A stretch of DNA of 64,000 nt from Edolisoma coerulescens (taxonomy: Eukaryota; Chordata; Aves; Passeriformes; Campephagidae), in assembly GCA_013397115.1 (NCBI GenBank), contig VWZW01004130.1, forward strand, positions 438,215-502,214, in the 5' to 3' direction. The notes under the pieces were generated by a model. It had not been told where the DNA came from and did not search any database. It saw only the letters and a program-made list of their open reading frames with translations. Below, in pieces: positions 12,601-24,655 of the stretch (its first letter is position 1; each line of letters begins with the position of its first letter). The position numbers were made by a program, and so were the translations under genes.

Positions 12601-15600
12601 TGCATAAGCAGAAACAGTTATAAGAGACCTTTGTCATTCCAAGGAGACTTTAGTACAGACACTAAAACTATTTATGTGATAAATAGAGATACAAAAATGG
12701 AGGAGCTATTCCACAGACATAATTCTGCCTTGTTTGATTTGGGGTTTGGGGATTTCATTGTGTCTAACGGTTAGACACATCTACTTGTTGGATCATTCTT
12801 CCTCAAGTAAAGGTGACAGCAATAGAGGTATGAAGGTGCTTTTGAAGATAGCCAAACCTAAGCTCCAGTTCACCAAAAGTAAGCACTTAGGGATTGACAT
12901 TAAAAAATTTTAAATTCATTTTAGATGGAGTGGATCTCCCTCTGGAGGTCTTCAAAAGCACCTGACCTTTCTCTTAGATCTAGGAAAGAAATTTATTTAT
13001 TACAAAAATTTGTTTGTTTTTTTCTTTGAAAGAGAGAGAGAAAGATTGGGGGAATCACAAGGCACTTAGGATGAAGACCCAAGTGCTGGAGCTACATAAA
13101 TGGAGATACCTGTTCTTTGGTAAAGCAGAATTTGGGAAAAGTTTCTGAGATGAAATGCAAACAAGCTAGCACCATTGTGCAACAAAATAATGTTCCATTC
13201 CTTTGTTTCTAAACTTTCTTGCCACTGGAGATATATGTAGTAAAGCAGCAATGAAGGTGAAATAAATACCTTTCCAGTGCTAAAGACTGATAAATTAGGT
13301 CTGTATTAAAGACAATGGCATTGATATATTCTTTATCTGAAGTTTTGCAAAACTTCTCATTTCTTCTCCCATCTGCATGTAAGAGAGCACATTAAACTTT
13401 TCCTAATAAGTTCCCAAAGCTTTGTGTTGGTGTGTAGTACAAAAAAGGAAGACAACTGAGTTAGTGGGGCTAGAGTACACAAGAAAAGAAAGAGCTGATA
13501 AACAACCACTGTGCCCTGAGGCAGTTTCTGTAGTGAAAAAGCAATGCTTGGCCTGAACTCAACTTTACAGATGTGATGCCAAAAAATGAAGTAACTCCTG
13601 GCTTTAAAGCCCCTGAGAGTCACTAGAAAGCTTCTCCAGACTTCAGATTACACTGTAATTTATTTTCCAGTGATTCTGTAGTGAGTAAATCACTAACTGC
13701 CATTAAGGAAATGGAGTTGGTTTCCTGTTCCTGACACAGATTACTCACAAGACCCTCGATCAGTCACAATGTAGTACTGGAAAATATAAAATTATTCTTT
13801 GAGTGTATGCATATCAGTACTGGAATATTAAGCCAGAGGATAGTGATGGTACCAATTTTAAGGCTGACTGTGGAGAGGTCGTAACTGAAGAATGATACCT
13901 GTAATACAGGAAGGATGCATGTAAGTCAGTGACATTTAAGAGAAGAAATAAATGTTTCCCAGTCCACAAAAAGAAGTTTTTGAGCCTCTTGAACCATCTA
14001 TGAAACAATTAAAAGACCTAACTCCTTCCTGAAAGTACTTACCAAGGAAAAAACAATAATGCAGAATGCAACAGGAACTTCTAGCTGAATATTGACCTGA
14101 AAGGAGAGTACGATTTTTGTCATGTTATCCATAAGCTAGTTATTTAATAAATTAAATCCTTAAGCATTTGCATTTATTTAAATATTCTGTAGGAGTTTAA
14201 AGCATTTATTCCACACCTTAAAATTAGTTATTTGATGCAGAAATTACCGATACATGATAATCTGAACCACCCAGTAACCAATGTTTCTTCTGGTTTTGGA
14301 ATCTCATGGTTCTTCTGCTGTTGCACCTTATCTATCTCCAACGACTTTGCATAACAGGGTACATAAAATCATTTTTAGGTGCTACTACTATGTTGTTTAT
14401 TTTACAAGCAGACAAAAAAAACCCATTCTCGGTATCTATTCCTATAAAATACACAGGAAGTATGTGTTTTAAATCTCTTTTCTCTGTGCCCTCATTACAG
14501 TCTATACACTCAGGAGCCAAGGGAATGCTACCCATGACAGTGGCTGTTTTATTGTACTGACAACAGAGGAAACATAGGAAAACTGGCTTTCCCAGCTTAA
14601 AATCAGCTTCTGGAGGTAGAAGGGGAAACGAGGGGAAACTTCAAAAGGTCCATAGTTAACACTACGTACAAGTACGTCGGTAGTACTGAGAATAAAGACC
14701 TTGTTCATGGATCTTACAGTTCTAGAAGCTGAGATGGCTGGACTTGCCAAGAGCAGAAACAAAAATGATCTCTTAGAGTAACTAAATCGAGGGTGGAAGT
14801 TTCCCTTCCAGGCTTTTACGACCATCTGAGACAAACAGCTTCTTGCAGAAAAAGACGGGCACACATGGAGATGTCCTTTGCTGCATTCTGGCTGGCTGTG
14901 AGAGCCCAGAGTTGGGGGTTGTGTAAAGGTGGCCCCTCCGGTGTCAGAAGATCTTGTTAGAGCCTGTAAACTTCTCATAATCCTATTTGTACTCAGCACT
15001 TCCTACTTTGCACGTCCTTCCTTTTCTACAGGAACAAATTTAACTTGTCTTTTGAAATCTCATTACCGCAAAATTTCTCCTTCCTGCATCAGCCAGGCCT
15101 TACTGGCTGACAAAGAGAGAAAACAAGTTTTAATAAAAAATAGGATTATTAAGCTGGAAGTTTTTTACACACAGACTGGTATACCCAAGTTAGAGCATGC
15201 ACTGCAAGTTGGCCAGCTGCTCTGCCACCAAGCTCTGTGTGTGTGGCGATTGCCCAGATTTTGGGGCTAGTAGGAGATCAGCCTGGCAGGTGATGAAATG
15301 CATTGCAAGGAAAAGGAAGTGGTGGGGTGGCACGGATAAAACTGTAGCAGTGTTAATGTAACAGAGCAAGCAAACTAAGCTTAAAAACACATGCATCACA
15401 GTGTGTAGAAAGCTTAGCTTCACTCCAGCAGAAAGCTATTCTGGTTAATTCATGCAATCATTTTGCTATCACTTGTCATGCCTGCTCCTAATAACAGAAA
15501 GGCTCAAAGTACTTTTTTATCTCTCTGACAGAAGACACTGAATATTAATAAGACCAACAACAAGGGACTATTCAGGAAGGCATCTTGCTAGCTGGCATTC

Positions 15601-17534
15601 CGGAAATTCCCTCTTGTTATCTTAAGCAAAGATATCAGCTATAGTGAAGATATTCATCTGACGTGTTATGTGAGACATATGCATGGCATGGAAGGAAAAC
15701 ACAGGGTTCCTCAAGCTCAAGTGTTTTCTGAGGAAAGGATTGCCATGCATAACTGATGGTGTTTTTCTGCAACTAGTCTGTCTGCCTTGGTTTGCTGTCC
15801 TTCATGGACATAAGGAGGCTGATAATGGGAACATGAAATCAAACAATATAAAACAATTTGGTTCCTCAAAAGAATTATGTAGGAAATGTAATGCTTGGTT
15901 CCTTCCAAGCTTTGTTGATTTTAGCCTATTATTTATAAGGCTAAAAGCTGCTTCTGGGAAGAAATGGAGATGAATACATTGTCAACAATCTAAGGATTAT
16001 TCTCAGACTGACTGAAACCCAAAAAATGTCAGAGATGTGAGCAACACAGTCTGCTTTTCTAAGACAAACTGGGAGTTAACTGTGCTGGGAAGAACTCACT
16101 GAAAGAGAGGAGAAACATGTACACAGAAATACTCTGATTTTTTTTCAAGGTAGATGTACAAAGTAACTGTTTGCTACAGCAGAATTAGGTCTATTTGTTT
16201 ACCAAAAATTGTGAAGTCAAAAACTGATACAAAGAGCACACTTTGTTATATGGATTCAAATTTATTATTATATATACATCCAATTAAATCCACAAATACT
16301 TGTTTCCCAGAGAAATGAGACTATTATACCTATAGTATCTATGGATTGTAGACATTATCTTTGTTAATCAGAAATCAATAGGACCTTACATTTCCACTTG
16401 ACTTACAGTGGCTTTATGATTTCAATGGGAAATTTGACAACAAATAAACAATTTATGATTCGGTATTATGCTGGTGCATACTGCAAAAAGTGGAAAGATC
16501 TGATCTGTGAGATTCTTTAGCCTTTTATAAAACTGTTGCATCAAGAAAGATAACATTCAAAATATGAACCTACCTAATTAAGTATGTGCCAGCTAAAATA
16601 AATTACACACACAAAGGTACTGAGGCGAACATCTATTGGGTGACAGCAAAAGCAAGTAACACTATCTTGGCTCATCCCTGTAACCATTAAAACTGTAGAG
16701 AGTAATATTTTTCAGAAGAATTCATATAGATTACTCCAGCTCTAAGTGAAAGATTAATCTCTTCAATAAATCATCCTGAAGTTAATTATTTCCAACTGAC
16801 TTAAAAGATCCATGCTGAAGCAGCAGTTTTTAATTGCATTTTAAGTGATTCATTCCTTTATACAGTCATTACATGTATATAGGATCAGTTTCTTAGATGA
16901 CCAAAATGTTAATTAGTGAAGGTTTTTGAGTTTATTAGAAGGCCTATACGAGGTGGGCACTCATCAGTTTGCCCACACCACTGGATTGCCTGAAATCAGG
17001 CTCCAGCAATATTCAACTGCAGTCAACAGTTCATGATCTGCTATGTTAACTGCCTTTTGCAGCATTCTGTATTTATTTGTTACTGCAGAACAAATTTGGA
17101 ACAGATCTAGCTTCATATTTCAAAGTGGTTTTTTTTCCCCAGGAAATTACTTTCCAGGGTGAATATAAAAATTTTATACTTGCAATGAATAGTTGTGACT
17201 GAATATTCTGGGCTTGTCTACTTTTCAGAACTTTTTATAATATAATGCAATCTCTCTTAACAGGGAAATCTCTTCCTGCTTTTGACACTCACAACAGAAC
17301 TTGCAATCAGCAGACTGAGCCACCTTTTTAGTTTATTACTGGACAGTAGGGGTCAAAGCTGGGGATTGAAAGGGTTAAAAACTGTCTTTTGGACAAGTCT
17401 AAATATTGCGCCATTTGAAAATGGTATGAAAAACAACTTGCAGTGCATGAACCTGAGGTTTAAAGTGCAAATACTTTTGAAGAACTGTCTAGTCTTATAT
17501 ACTTTCCTAGACTCCTGCTATATGGATATTCTGA
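9630..17534. other. Intergenic stretch, no gene recognised
   Basis: Nothing here supports a gene. The largest open frame (minus strand 14,502-14,999, 165 codons) shows no recognisable domain. Notable small features are a 21-bp tandem duplication at 10,671 and a 16-T run at 11,540-11,555. No CpG island, RNA gene or intact mobile element is visible. Confidence 0.55.
10671..10710. repeat. 21-bp tandem duplication
   Basis: AAAATGGCTCCTTTTGTAC occurs twice, separated only by AG, giving a 21-bp period with no mismatches in 19 bp. The identity suggests a recent slippage event. Confidence 0.85.
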
Positions 17535-17580
17535 GACAGGACTGTAAATAGACTTTTGGTCTGATCCAGTTCAGCTCCTC
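17535..17580 (+). mobile_element. Possible ancient CR1/L3 3' end
   Basis: GACTTTTGGTCTGATCCAGT at 17,551 resembles the terminal segment of ancient sauropsid CR1 elements, which end with a GGACC-TTTGGTCTGAYCCAGTA pattern. Only about 35 bp can be recognised, so confidence is limited. It lies about 160 bp upstream of a second, clearer fragment on the same strand. Confidence 0.4.
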
Positions 17581-17734
17581 ACTTCCAGACCATAAATTGC
17601 AGGAGTGTCTATGAAGGAATCAATGTAACTACATTTGTGAGCTCTACAAGCAACAAAGAGAACATGAGAAACCACACTGAAGATGAAAATAGCATAAAAC
17701 TGATGAGAGGCAGGAAATGACCAGGAACAACCAA

Positions 17735-18050
17735 TTAGACAGAGGCTCTTTACCTTGGGAAAGTGATGACATAGGGGGACAATATGAGGGAGGGCTAAAA
17801 AATAGCCATGTCAGGGAGAAGGTGAATGAGGAATGATTCTTTTCCTATACAAGAACTAGTGGTTGTCAAATAAAATTATGTGGCAGGTTGAAAACAAAAA
17901 GGGGAATGAAGCCCTTTAACAAGATACAGCTAAGTCTTAGAATTCTCTGCTGCTAGATGCTGAAGATAGCATGAGTTCACAGGTGCTTGACAAGTAACTA
18001 CATAGAGTCATAGACTAGAAATCCACCAAGCATTATTAGAGACAAAGACA
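17735..18050 (+). mobile_element. Ancient CR1/L3-like LINE fragment (3' coding end and 3'UTR)
   Basis: Several blocks occur in the order expected of the 3' part of an old CR1-superfamily LINE. They are AGAGGCTCTTTACCTTGGGA, then a GGGGGACAATATGA block, then TACAAGAACTAGTGGTTGTC, then TGTGGCAGGTTGAAAACAAA, then a CTCTGCTGCTAGATG block. Indels break all frames. The similarity is to remembered consensus patterns and the ends are approximate. Confidence 0.6.
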
Positions 18051-20479
18051 AAGCTAATGGTTTAGAATCCGAGAATGGGAATAGGAAATATAATTACATG
18101 TTTGCTTTACATTTGTGTGCCTCTGCAGTCTTCCCTTACTTCTTCCTTTCTTGCCTAAACTTCCTTATTGCTCACTTAAAGACAATACTGGGCTAAATGA
18201 ATCTTTTACTGGACCTGGCACACTTATTTCTAGAAGCTCCTTGTTCAAATCATATTTCTCTTCATTTTCTTTTCCCCTGAACTACACAAGCAGTTGAACA
18301 GTTGACTACTTAAAATTTCAGAACATAAAAAGGGTAGCATGCCCTTCCCTGTCACAACAGATTTGGAACTTTCTCCTCAGCCACTGGGTTTCAGCCCTAA
18401 GAATCCAAAGAATTGTAAAAGATGTGGACAGATGAAAAACTGAAAGATGTCAGTGGTTGCTTTAATATTTCAATAAAACATATCCAAGCAAAAATCCCAG
18501 TATCTTTAACCTACAGCTGGGTATGTTGAAGAAAACTCTGCGGTACCTCTCAGTCCTACAGCTCCTAATTAGGTTGTTGACAGCCTTGTCTACTCCTACC
18601 CCAGTCTACATTCAGCCTCTGCTGGGACCATACTTCACTTTGCTGAGCCCTGCAGTATGGTTGGTAAAAACTGCTCTGGGGTACAGGGCCCTGGAATGCA
18701 TTACACTCAGCAGCAGCAAGGCCCCAGGGACTCTGCTGGAGATGTCGGCCGCACTAACGCTGTCAGGAGTGAAGGGGAAGGCAATTAGGGTAACCCTAAG
18801 TCCCCACAAAGATCACGGGGTAGCGATGTTAGTGACAATTAAAGGAGAGAAAACAGGACTCTGAGAGTGGAAATATCCCAGAAAGTCAAGCTCTTTGTCT
18901 ACCTATGGTTCTGCTGTTAAAAAGTCAGAATAAATTCTGATTTTCACCACTCCAGTAAATGTTTATACACTGTAAAGGTTTACAAAGGAATAATTGTGTT
19001 AGTGTTCTTCCTAGTTATGCACCCGCATCTTATAATGAAAAAAATAGATTATAATGTCTTTGTTGTACTACATCGTTCTATAACTGAGAATTAGGTTGTG
19101 TTTCATTTTAAGTATTTTCAGAAGATACAGATAATTACAGCTCTTACTAACAGCACTGAGGAAAATGTGAATTCTCAGGTGGGCTTTTAAGCCTCATCTC
19201 AGCATGTTTGATGTAGAAACAAATATTAAAAGTACTCTAGTATTTTTTGTCAATGCTTTCCTGAATATATTCTATTAAAAATATAGATTCTTTTGGTCTT
19301 TCATGCAGAAAGTATAATGAAAACAATTTTAATCTTAAAATGACTCATTGAGATGTCAAAGATTAAATTAGAGATATCAACTACCTATCCTTTTCTCATT
19401 TACTTGCAGTTGGTCATAACAATTTTCAGACAATATATGTGAAGTCATCTCTACTATTTCCATTCCTGTGTTATGACACAGTTTGGCAGATTTTTAGCTC
19501 AATTGCAAAAACTAATGGTGAGCCATACACATTCAGAATGATATGTGGTTCCCAGCAACTGTAGGGCAGCAATACAAAAAAAAAAAAAAATTGTTATTTT
19601 CTTCAATAAGTGAAGGGAAATTGCATGCATTTTGGAAATGAGAATTTAGTGCAGTATTGGACTGAAAAAGGACAGGTCCAGTTCCTTTTCAGCTACTACA
19701 CAAAGATATTCTACCATAGAAACAATATCTAAAGTAGACGTTTTTGGGCTGGAGAAAAGGCAAATGAAACAGAGAAGAGAGAACTAAAGTCTGCAGCAAA
19801 ATATTGTCTCTAAGGGAAGATTTTTTTCTTCCTTCCGCATAAACACTTGAGTAATTACTCATCAGTTCTTCAAAGTGGAAATTTGCAAAAAGCTGTTGAG
19901 CATGGCTTTCAGTAGTATAAAGAGCTCAAGCTCTTCAGGGTCTCAATTACATCTTTGCGAGAGCTGTAAAAAATGAAAACATGCAGATTGTTCCAGTATA
20001 TGAGAACACCTTCATTTACTACTTATTTGTCAAATGGAATAAACTACCAGTGACAACCATTAGAAAGTTTTAGATAAATAAAATATGCTCCAAAGTGGGA
20101 AAAATACTGTACTATCAGGTAGCTGCAGCTTTGCTGGGTGAGCTAATTACTCATGCAGAGACATTTTCTAAATCTGTCACTTCAGACAGTAATGGCTTCT
20201 AATTCTAGAAAGCTATTTGCCTAGAGCAGTAGTTGCTATTGCTCTAACTTAGCAACAGACCCAGTGCAACCTCCACTTCTTCATCTGAACAAAGACACTT
20301 GGCTCTCACAAAGTATCTCTGTGTCACCAGCACATTTTTATATGCCTCACATGTAGAGCCCTTAACCATGGAACAGTTGGCTTAGAACACTGTTACATTA
20401 ATATCAATTTACCTTCCTTGTCCTGGTAGCAACATTTTCAACAGAAACAGGCCAGAACTAACACCTGCTATACAAACAT

Positions 20480-20515
20480 GGTAAGTTTACAGGTAAGCTT
20501 ACAGGTAAGTTCAGT
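20480..20515 (+). repeat. Three tandem 12-bp units each carrying GGTAAG
   Basis: GGTAAGTTTACA, GGTAAGCTTACA and GGTAAGTTCAGT follow one another without spacers. Each unit matches the core of a vertebrate 5' splice site (GTAAG). No exon can be identified upstream, so splicing use is unproven. Confidence 0.8.
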
Positions 20516-20854
20516 CCATGCCCAGCTTTGCAGCTCCAGCATACCTCTGTGTTATTCATTCTTGTACCCTTCATGCCTTAAGGCTTCAGCAGTATATACT
20601 AGCCAAGGAAGTCTTTGCAATCTACTTTTCACGAAAGCATCTTTCTTTAAGCTCAGGCCTAACCTCCACTATACTCAGAGTGGATTTTAAACCTAGGCTT
20701 CAGAATAAACATGTCTGCACGCATTTCCTACATGGAGGTTAATGCAAGCCGAAGTTGGAGTTCAGCAAAAATGATAAAGATGGGGTTCTGTGGAAACTGG
20801 TTCTCTGGACTCTGTCACCAAAGTTCATCTTCTTTGTTTCTGTCCCATACCAAA

Positions 20855-22040
20855 AGAGAGCCTTTTGAAAACTGGGGTGACGTTTGCTTTCTTGCAGTCC
20901 TCAGGCATCTCCCCTGATGGCCATAACCTTTCAAAGATTATTATGAGGGACTTTGCTATGGTATTCGCCAGCTCTCCCAGCATTTATGGATGCATCCTGT
21001 CAGGTCCCATGGACTTGTGGATGTGCAGTTTGCATCTCTAACCCAAACCTCCCTGACCACAGGAAAGTCCTCCAACATTCCTTTACCCATGTCTCCTGGG
21101 TCAGAGAGTCCTGAAGGCTGGTCTACTCAGCGAAGACAGCTGCAAAGAATGAGTTCAGTTCCTCTGCTTTCTCTGCATCCTCTGTTACCAGGGTCCCCCA
21201 TCCATTTAGTAACAGAACCACATTATCCTTAGTTGTTAATGATGCATTTGAAAAAGCCCTCCTTGTGGTCCTTGACATCCTTGGCTGGATTAAATTACAG
21301 ATGGACTTAGCCTTCCTTGTCTCATTTCTACTTAACCTGACAACCTCTCTATAGTCATTCCAAGGGGCCTGACCCTACTTCCATCTCCTGTGTATTTCCT
21401 GCTTACACTTGAGTAATGACAGGAGTTCCCTGTTCATCCACGCAGGGCTCTTGTCCCCTTTGCCCAATTGCTTGCTCATCAGGATGCATTTTTCTTGAGC
21501 GCGGAGGAAGTGATCTCTAAAAATCAACGTTCCCTGCAGGGCCTATGGGATTCTTCCAAGAAGATCCCTGAAGAGGCTGAAGTCAGCTCTCCTGAAGTTC
21601 AGGGTTGCAATCTTACTTGCTGCCCTGCTTCCTCCTCACCCAATACTGAACTCCACAATTTCATGGTCACAACAAAGCAGCTAAGGCTGCTGCCAAACTT
21701 TATATCTCCATCAAGGCCTTCCCTATTGGTTAGCATGAGGTCAAGCAGCACACCATTTCTTGTGGGATCCTCCCCTACCGGGGACGGGAAGTTGTCGTCA
21801 GTGCTTTCCAGGAACCTTCTGGACTCTTTGTTCTTCTCTGGACTGTGTAGATTCTCCAGCAGACATCAGGGTAGATAAATCCCCCACAAGAACCAGTGCC
21901 TGTGACTTCTTTGAGACTGCTTCCAGCTGTCGGTAGAAGGCTTCATCCACTTCCTCCTCCTGCTCAGGTGGCCTGTAGCGGGCACCCACAACAGTGTCAC
22001 CCTTCCTAGTCTGCTCTTTTATCCTAACCCATAAGCTCTT
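20855..22040 (-). mobile_element. CR1-family LINE ORF2 relic (endonuclease and linker), antisense
   Basis: On the minus strand, going down from 22,040, the frame reads GDTVVGARYRPPEQEEEVDE and, shortly after, ALVLVGD. This is the pattern of the AP-endonuclease domain of avian CR1 ORF2. Frameshifts follow. The downstream DNA still matches the linker toward the reverse transcriptase in order, for example antisense GGTCCCATGGACTTGTGGAT at 21,003 and GGCCATAACCTTTCAAAGAT at 20,920. The RT domain and the CR1 3' tail are absent. The fragment is therefore internal, perhaps cut by a deletion. It is not functional. Confidence 0.8.
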
Positions 22041-23890
22041 TTTACATAAAAAACCACCAGTACTGTGTAGGTTTTTCCTCATACAAAAACCAGAAGAACA
22101 TTCAAAATTCATTTCTTATCATGACCTTTCCTTTGAGAAGGGAAATCAGCAAAGCATATTGCCTTTGCATAGTACATTTACAGCATACAATTCCTTATTA
22201 AACTCACCAGCACAGTGCTTTGCCACATACGTAAAAATGAGTTTGTGACACAGTATTCTGAGATGCTCCATGGGCTTTACTGAGATTCTTATGATTTTCT
22301 TATTCTGAAATTATTGTCCTGTGTTTGAGAAATGTCTGGAGGACACATACATCATCTTGAAGAAAACATTCAGTATTAGGTAATTGCTGTTCCAGAAGAG
22401 AGATGCTCTGACTTCAGGAAAGGTTTCTTGCTTGATTGAAACCGGTTTATTCAGAACTACCTCTTCTGGTATTCCATATAAAGGGAACGACTTGCTGATT
22501 TCAGCCAGTGACTCTTTTATTCCCCTGTGCTGCTATCAAAATTAAGATTAAAAGTAATTTCACATTGCCTATGGATGCTAATTTAAAGAAATATTTCTTC
22601 CTCTAATTCCCTGTAATTTAATGCAGCAAATGAAAAACTGGAAGCTATTTAAGACAATATCAAGGGAAAAATGGGGAGCACAACTGTATAGGTTATAGTG
22701 AAGGAATTATAGCCAAGATCGTGTTTAAAGCTACAATGGGGCCTTCTCTTGAAGAGTAACCTGATAAACACAAAGAGAAAAGCTACTACAACCTATTGCT
22801 TTTAATGTTAAGTGTTTGTTATTTATCCAGACGGTATCAGCCTTCACACACCATGAATTTGTGGGATGGGTAGGCAAGGTGTGCAACCTCTAGGAACTGA
22901 GAGATTGTCAGTGATGACATTCTTACTTGGCCACATGCCTTTACCATAGCTGAATTCCACACTGTCCATCTGATTTCCATACCAGTTCATACATACTGGA
23001 AGCAGGGCCTCAGAAAAAAGCAAATACCAACTCCAGTGAGTGCAAGTCCAAGTAAGAACAAAGGAATGACCCGTGTGCCATGTTTGTAATACTCCACAAT
23101 GCATATCAACAATGTTCTTTGATAACTCTGTAAATGGAGTTCAGGAATAACAGTATTTAATGAAGAAGCAACTTTTTAATGTGTTGAAAGAGTGCTAGGA
23201 AAGATCTTAGAAACTACTCCTCTGGTATCCATCTAGATATTCTTTGTACATATACCACAATAGATATTAAGAGATTAAACAGTCAAAACACAAAGTAACA
23301 CGATGGTATAAATTCACACTAGCTGCATATCAAGACATTTACCTTTAAAAATACTGTATTTCTAAAACCTAGGTTACAGGTTCAGCAAATAACTGTAAAT
23401 GTAAAGTCCTGAAAGTAAAAAAGAGAATACTGTTTTTGTCTGAGTTTTCATTAACATCCTGTAGTGACAGCATATTTTGTTGAGATCAACAGGAGCTACA
23501 GTCATCCAGTACATCCTGGGACAGGATCCAGATAGCTGCTATTAAAAAGTCACAGATACAAAGTCTAAAACGGAAAGAGAAGGCTATCACAATCTGTATA
23601 AATCAAAGCTCTAAATTCCAAATACTGTACTAACTGCATTGTATAAATTTAATAAGGTAAGAAAAAAGAACACAAAGAAAGTAGTAGTCAGCATGATTAT
23701 AAATGAAATTATTTAATTTTATTTGGAACAATGTGAAAAATTGTATGGACTCTTTACTAGATGGAATTTGTAGGCTTGTTAGTTCAGGAGAATTATAAAC
23801 ATTTTGCTTGTCAGGTCTGTTAGGAATAATGACCAATTTCCCTTCCAAAACTAATCAAAAAAATATGAGCAACAAGTGTTTTTTTCAATC
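22041..23890. other. Intergenic stretch, nothing recognised
   Basis: There are only short AT-rich open frames without similarity to known proteins, and no repeat or RNA gene that I can identify. Confidence 0.55.
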
Positions 23891-23894
23891 AGGT

Positions 23895-24125
23895 CTGGCC
23901 AAATTACATCTGGTACGTTCACAAGCCTCTGTAATTACTAATGCAGCCTTCTCAAAAATCTCGGATCCCTGGGGAAGCTCCAAAGGACTGGAAAAAAACA
24001 CAGACTGTTTGGACCGTGGTTAAAAGAAAAGTGGATAATTTAGGAACTTGAGGCCTGCCAACCTGACAATCAATCCTTAGCCATCCATTCATGAAGTTGA
24101 AAACTACTTATCCAGTGTAATAACT
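23895..24125 (+). mobile_element. Ancient CR1/L3-like LINE fragment (RT region)
   Basis: Blocks such as GACTGGAAAAAAACACAGAC and GGAACTTGAGGCCTGCCAAC followed by CTGACAATCAATCC resemble the segment of CR1-superfamily LINEs where ORF2 encodes the conserved start of the reverse transcriptase. That segment normally reads as a PEDWK motif followed by NYRPVSLTS. All frames are broken. The similarity is from memory of the consensus. Confidence 0.55.
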
Positions 24126-24431
24126 AGTGGAAATGATACCGAACATCCGTGTCACTGTGATGTCCATCAACATTGATGTATAGAAATTAGATCCACTTTT
24201 ACTAGGCTTTGTTCTTCAGTTGTCAGAAGTTAAACTGTGGCATGCTGCTTAATAAGAAAACATCTTATGCACTCCCATGCATTTTGACAGATAATTGGGA
24301 CAGAATTCTGGAGACAGAATACAGGTGGTCCCAGTCATGGTTTACTGAACATAAACTCCGGTGACACTTAAATCCCTGGGCCTGCTAATGCAAACCTTGA
24401 ACAAATGAATGGAAAAAAACAGAGGATAAGA

Positions 24432-24508
24432 CAATGTTACTTTGCTTTGGTGCATTCCCTTATTAGACAGGGCAATGTTACTTTACTTTGGTGCATTCCC
24501 TTATTAGA
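24432..24508. repeat. 41-bp tandem duplication, two copies
   Basis: A unit beginning CAATGTTACTTTGCTTTGGT at 24,432 is repeated from 24,473 with one G/A difference over 36 bp. The spacer is CAGGG. It is not part of a larger satellite and was probably generated by recent slippage or unequal crossover. Confidence 0.9.
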
Positions 24509-24544
24509 ATGAGAAGTATTTGAAATCAGAAGTTCAAAAGACGT

Positions 24545-24655
24545 GGATAAATTGAAGAGGATTTAGAGAAGAAACAGGAGATGACTAAAGGAGTGAAAAA
24601 CATGCCTTACTGACAGACCACAGGAGCTCATTCTGTTTAGACATCAGGGTCCTTC
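24545..24655 (+). mobile_element. Ancient CR1/L3-like LINE fragment (near 3' end of ORF2)
   Basis: AGGAGATGACTAAAGGAGTG, then AACATGCCTTACTGACAGAC, then GGAGCTCATTCTGTTTAG matches the pattern in which CR1-like ORF2 copies encode the segment ending in EERLKELGLFSL. Because it sits on the same strand as the fragment at 23,895 and downstream of it, the two may be parts of one insertion split by deletion. Confidence 0.5.

Noticed and set aside
14502..14999. 165-codon minus-strand open frame
   Set aside because: It is the longest frame outside the CpG island, but low-complexity Ser/Leu-rich composition and lack of similarity suggest chance.
18523..18864. 113-codon plus-strand open frame
   Set aside because: A hydrophobic N-terminus suggests a signal peptide at first glance, but the rest resembles no family and the frame has no gene context.
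21798..22112. Minus-strand 104-codon frame as a host gene
   Set aside because: The GARYRPP...LVLVGD pattern identifies it as the endonuclease part of a CR1 LINE.
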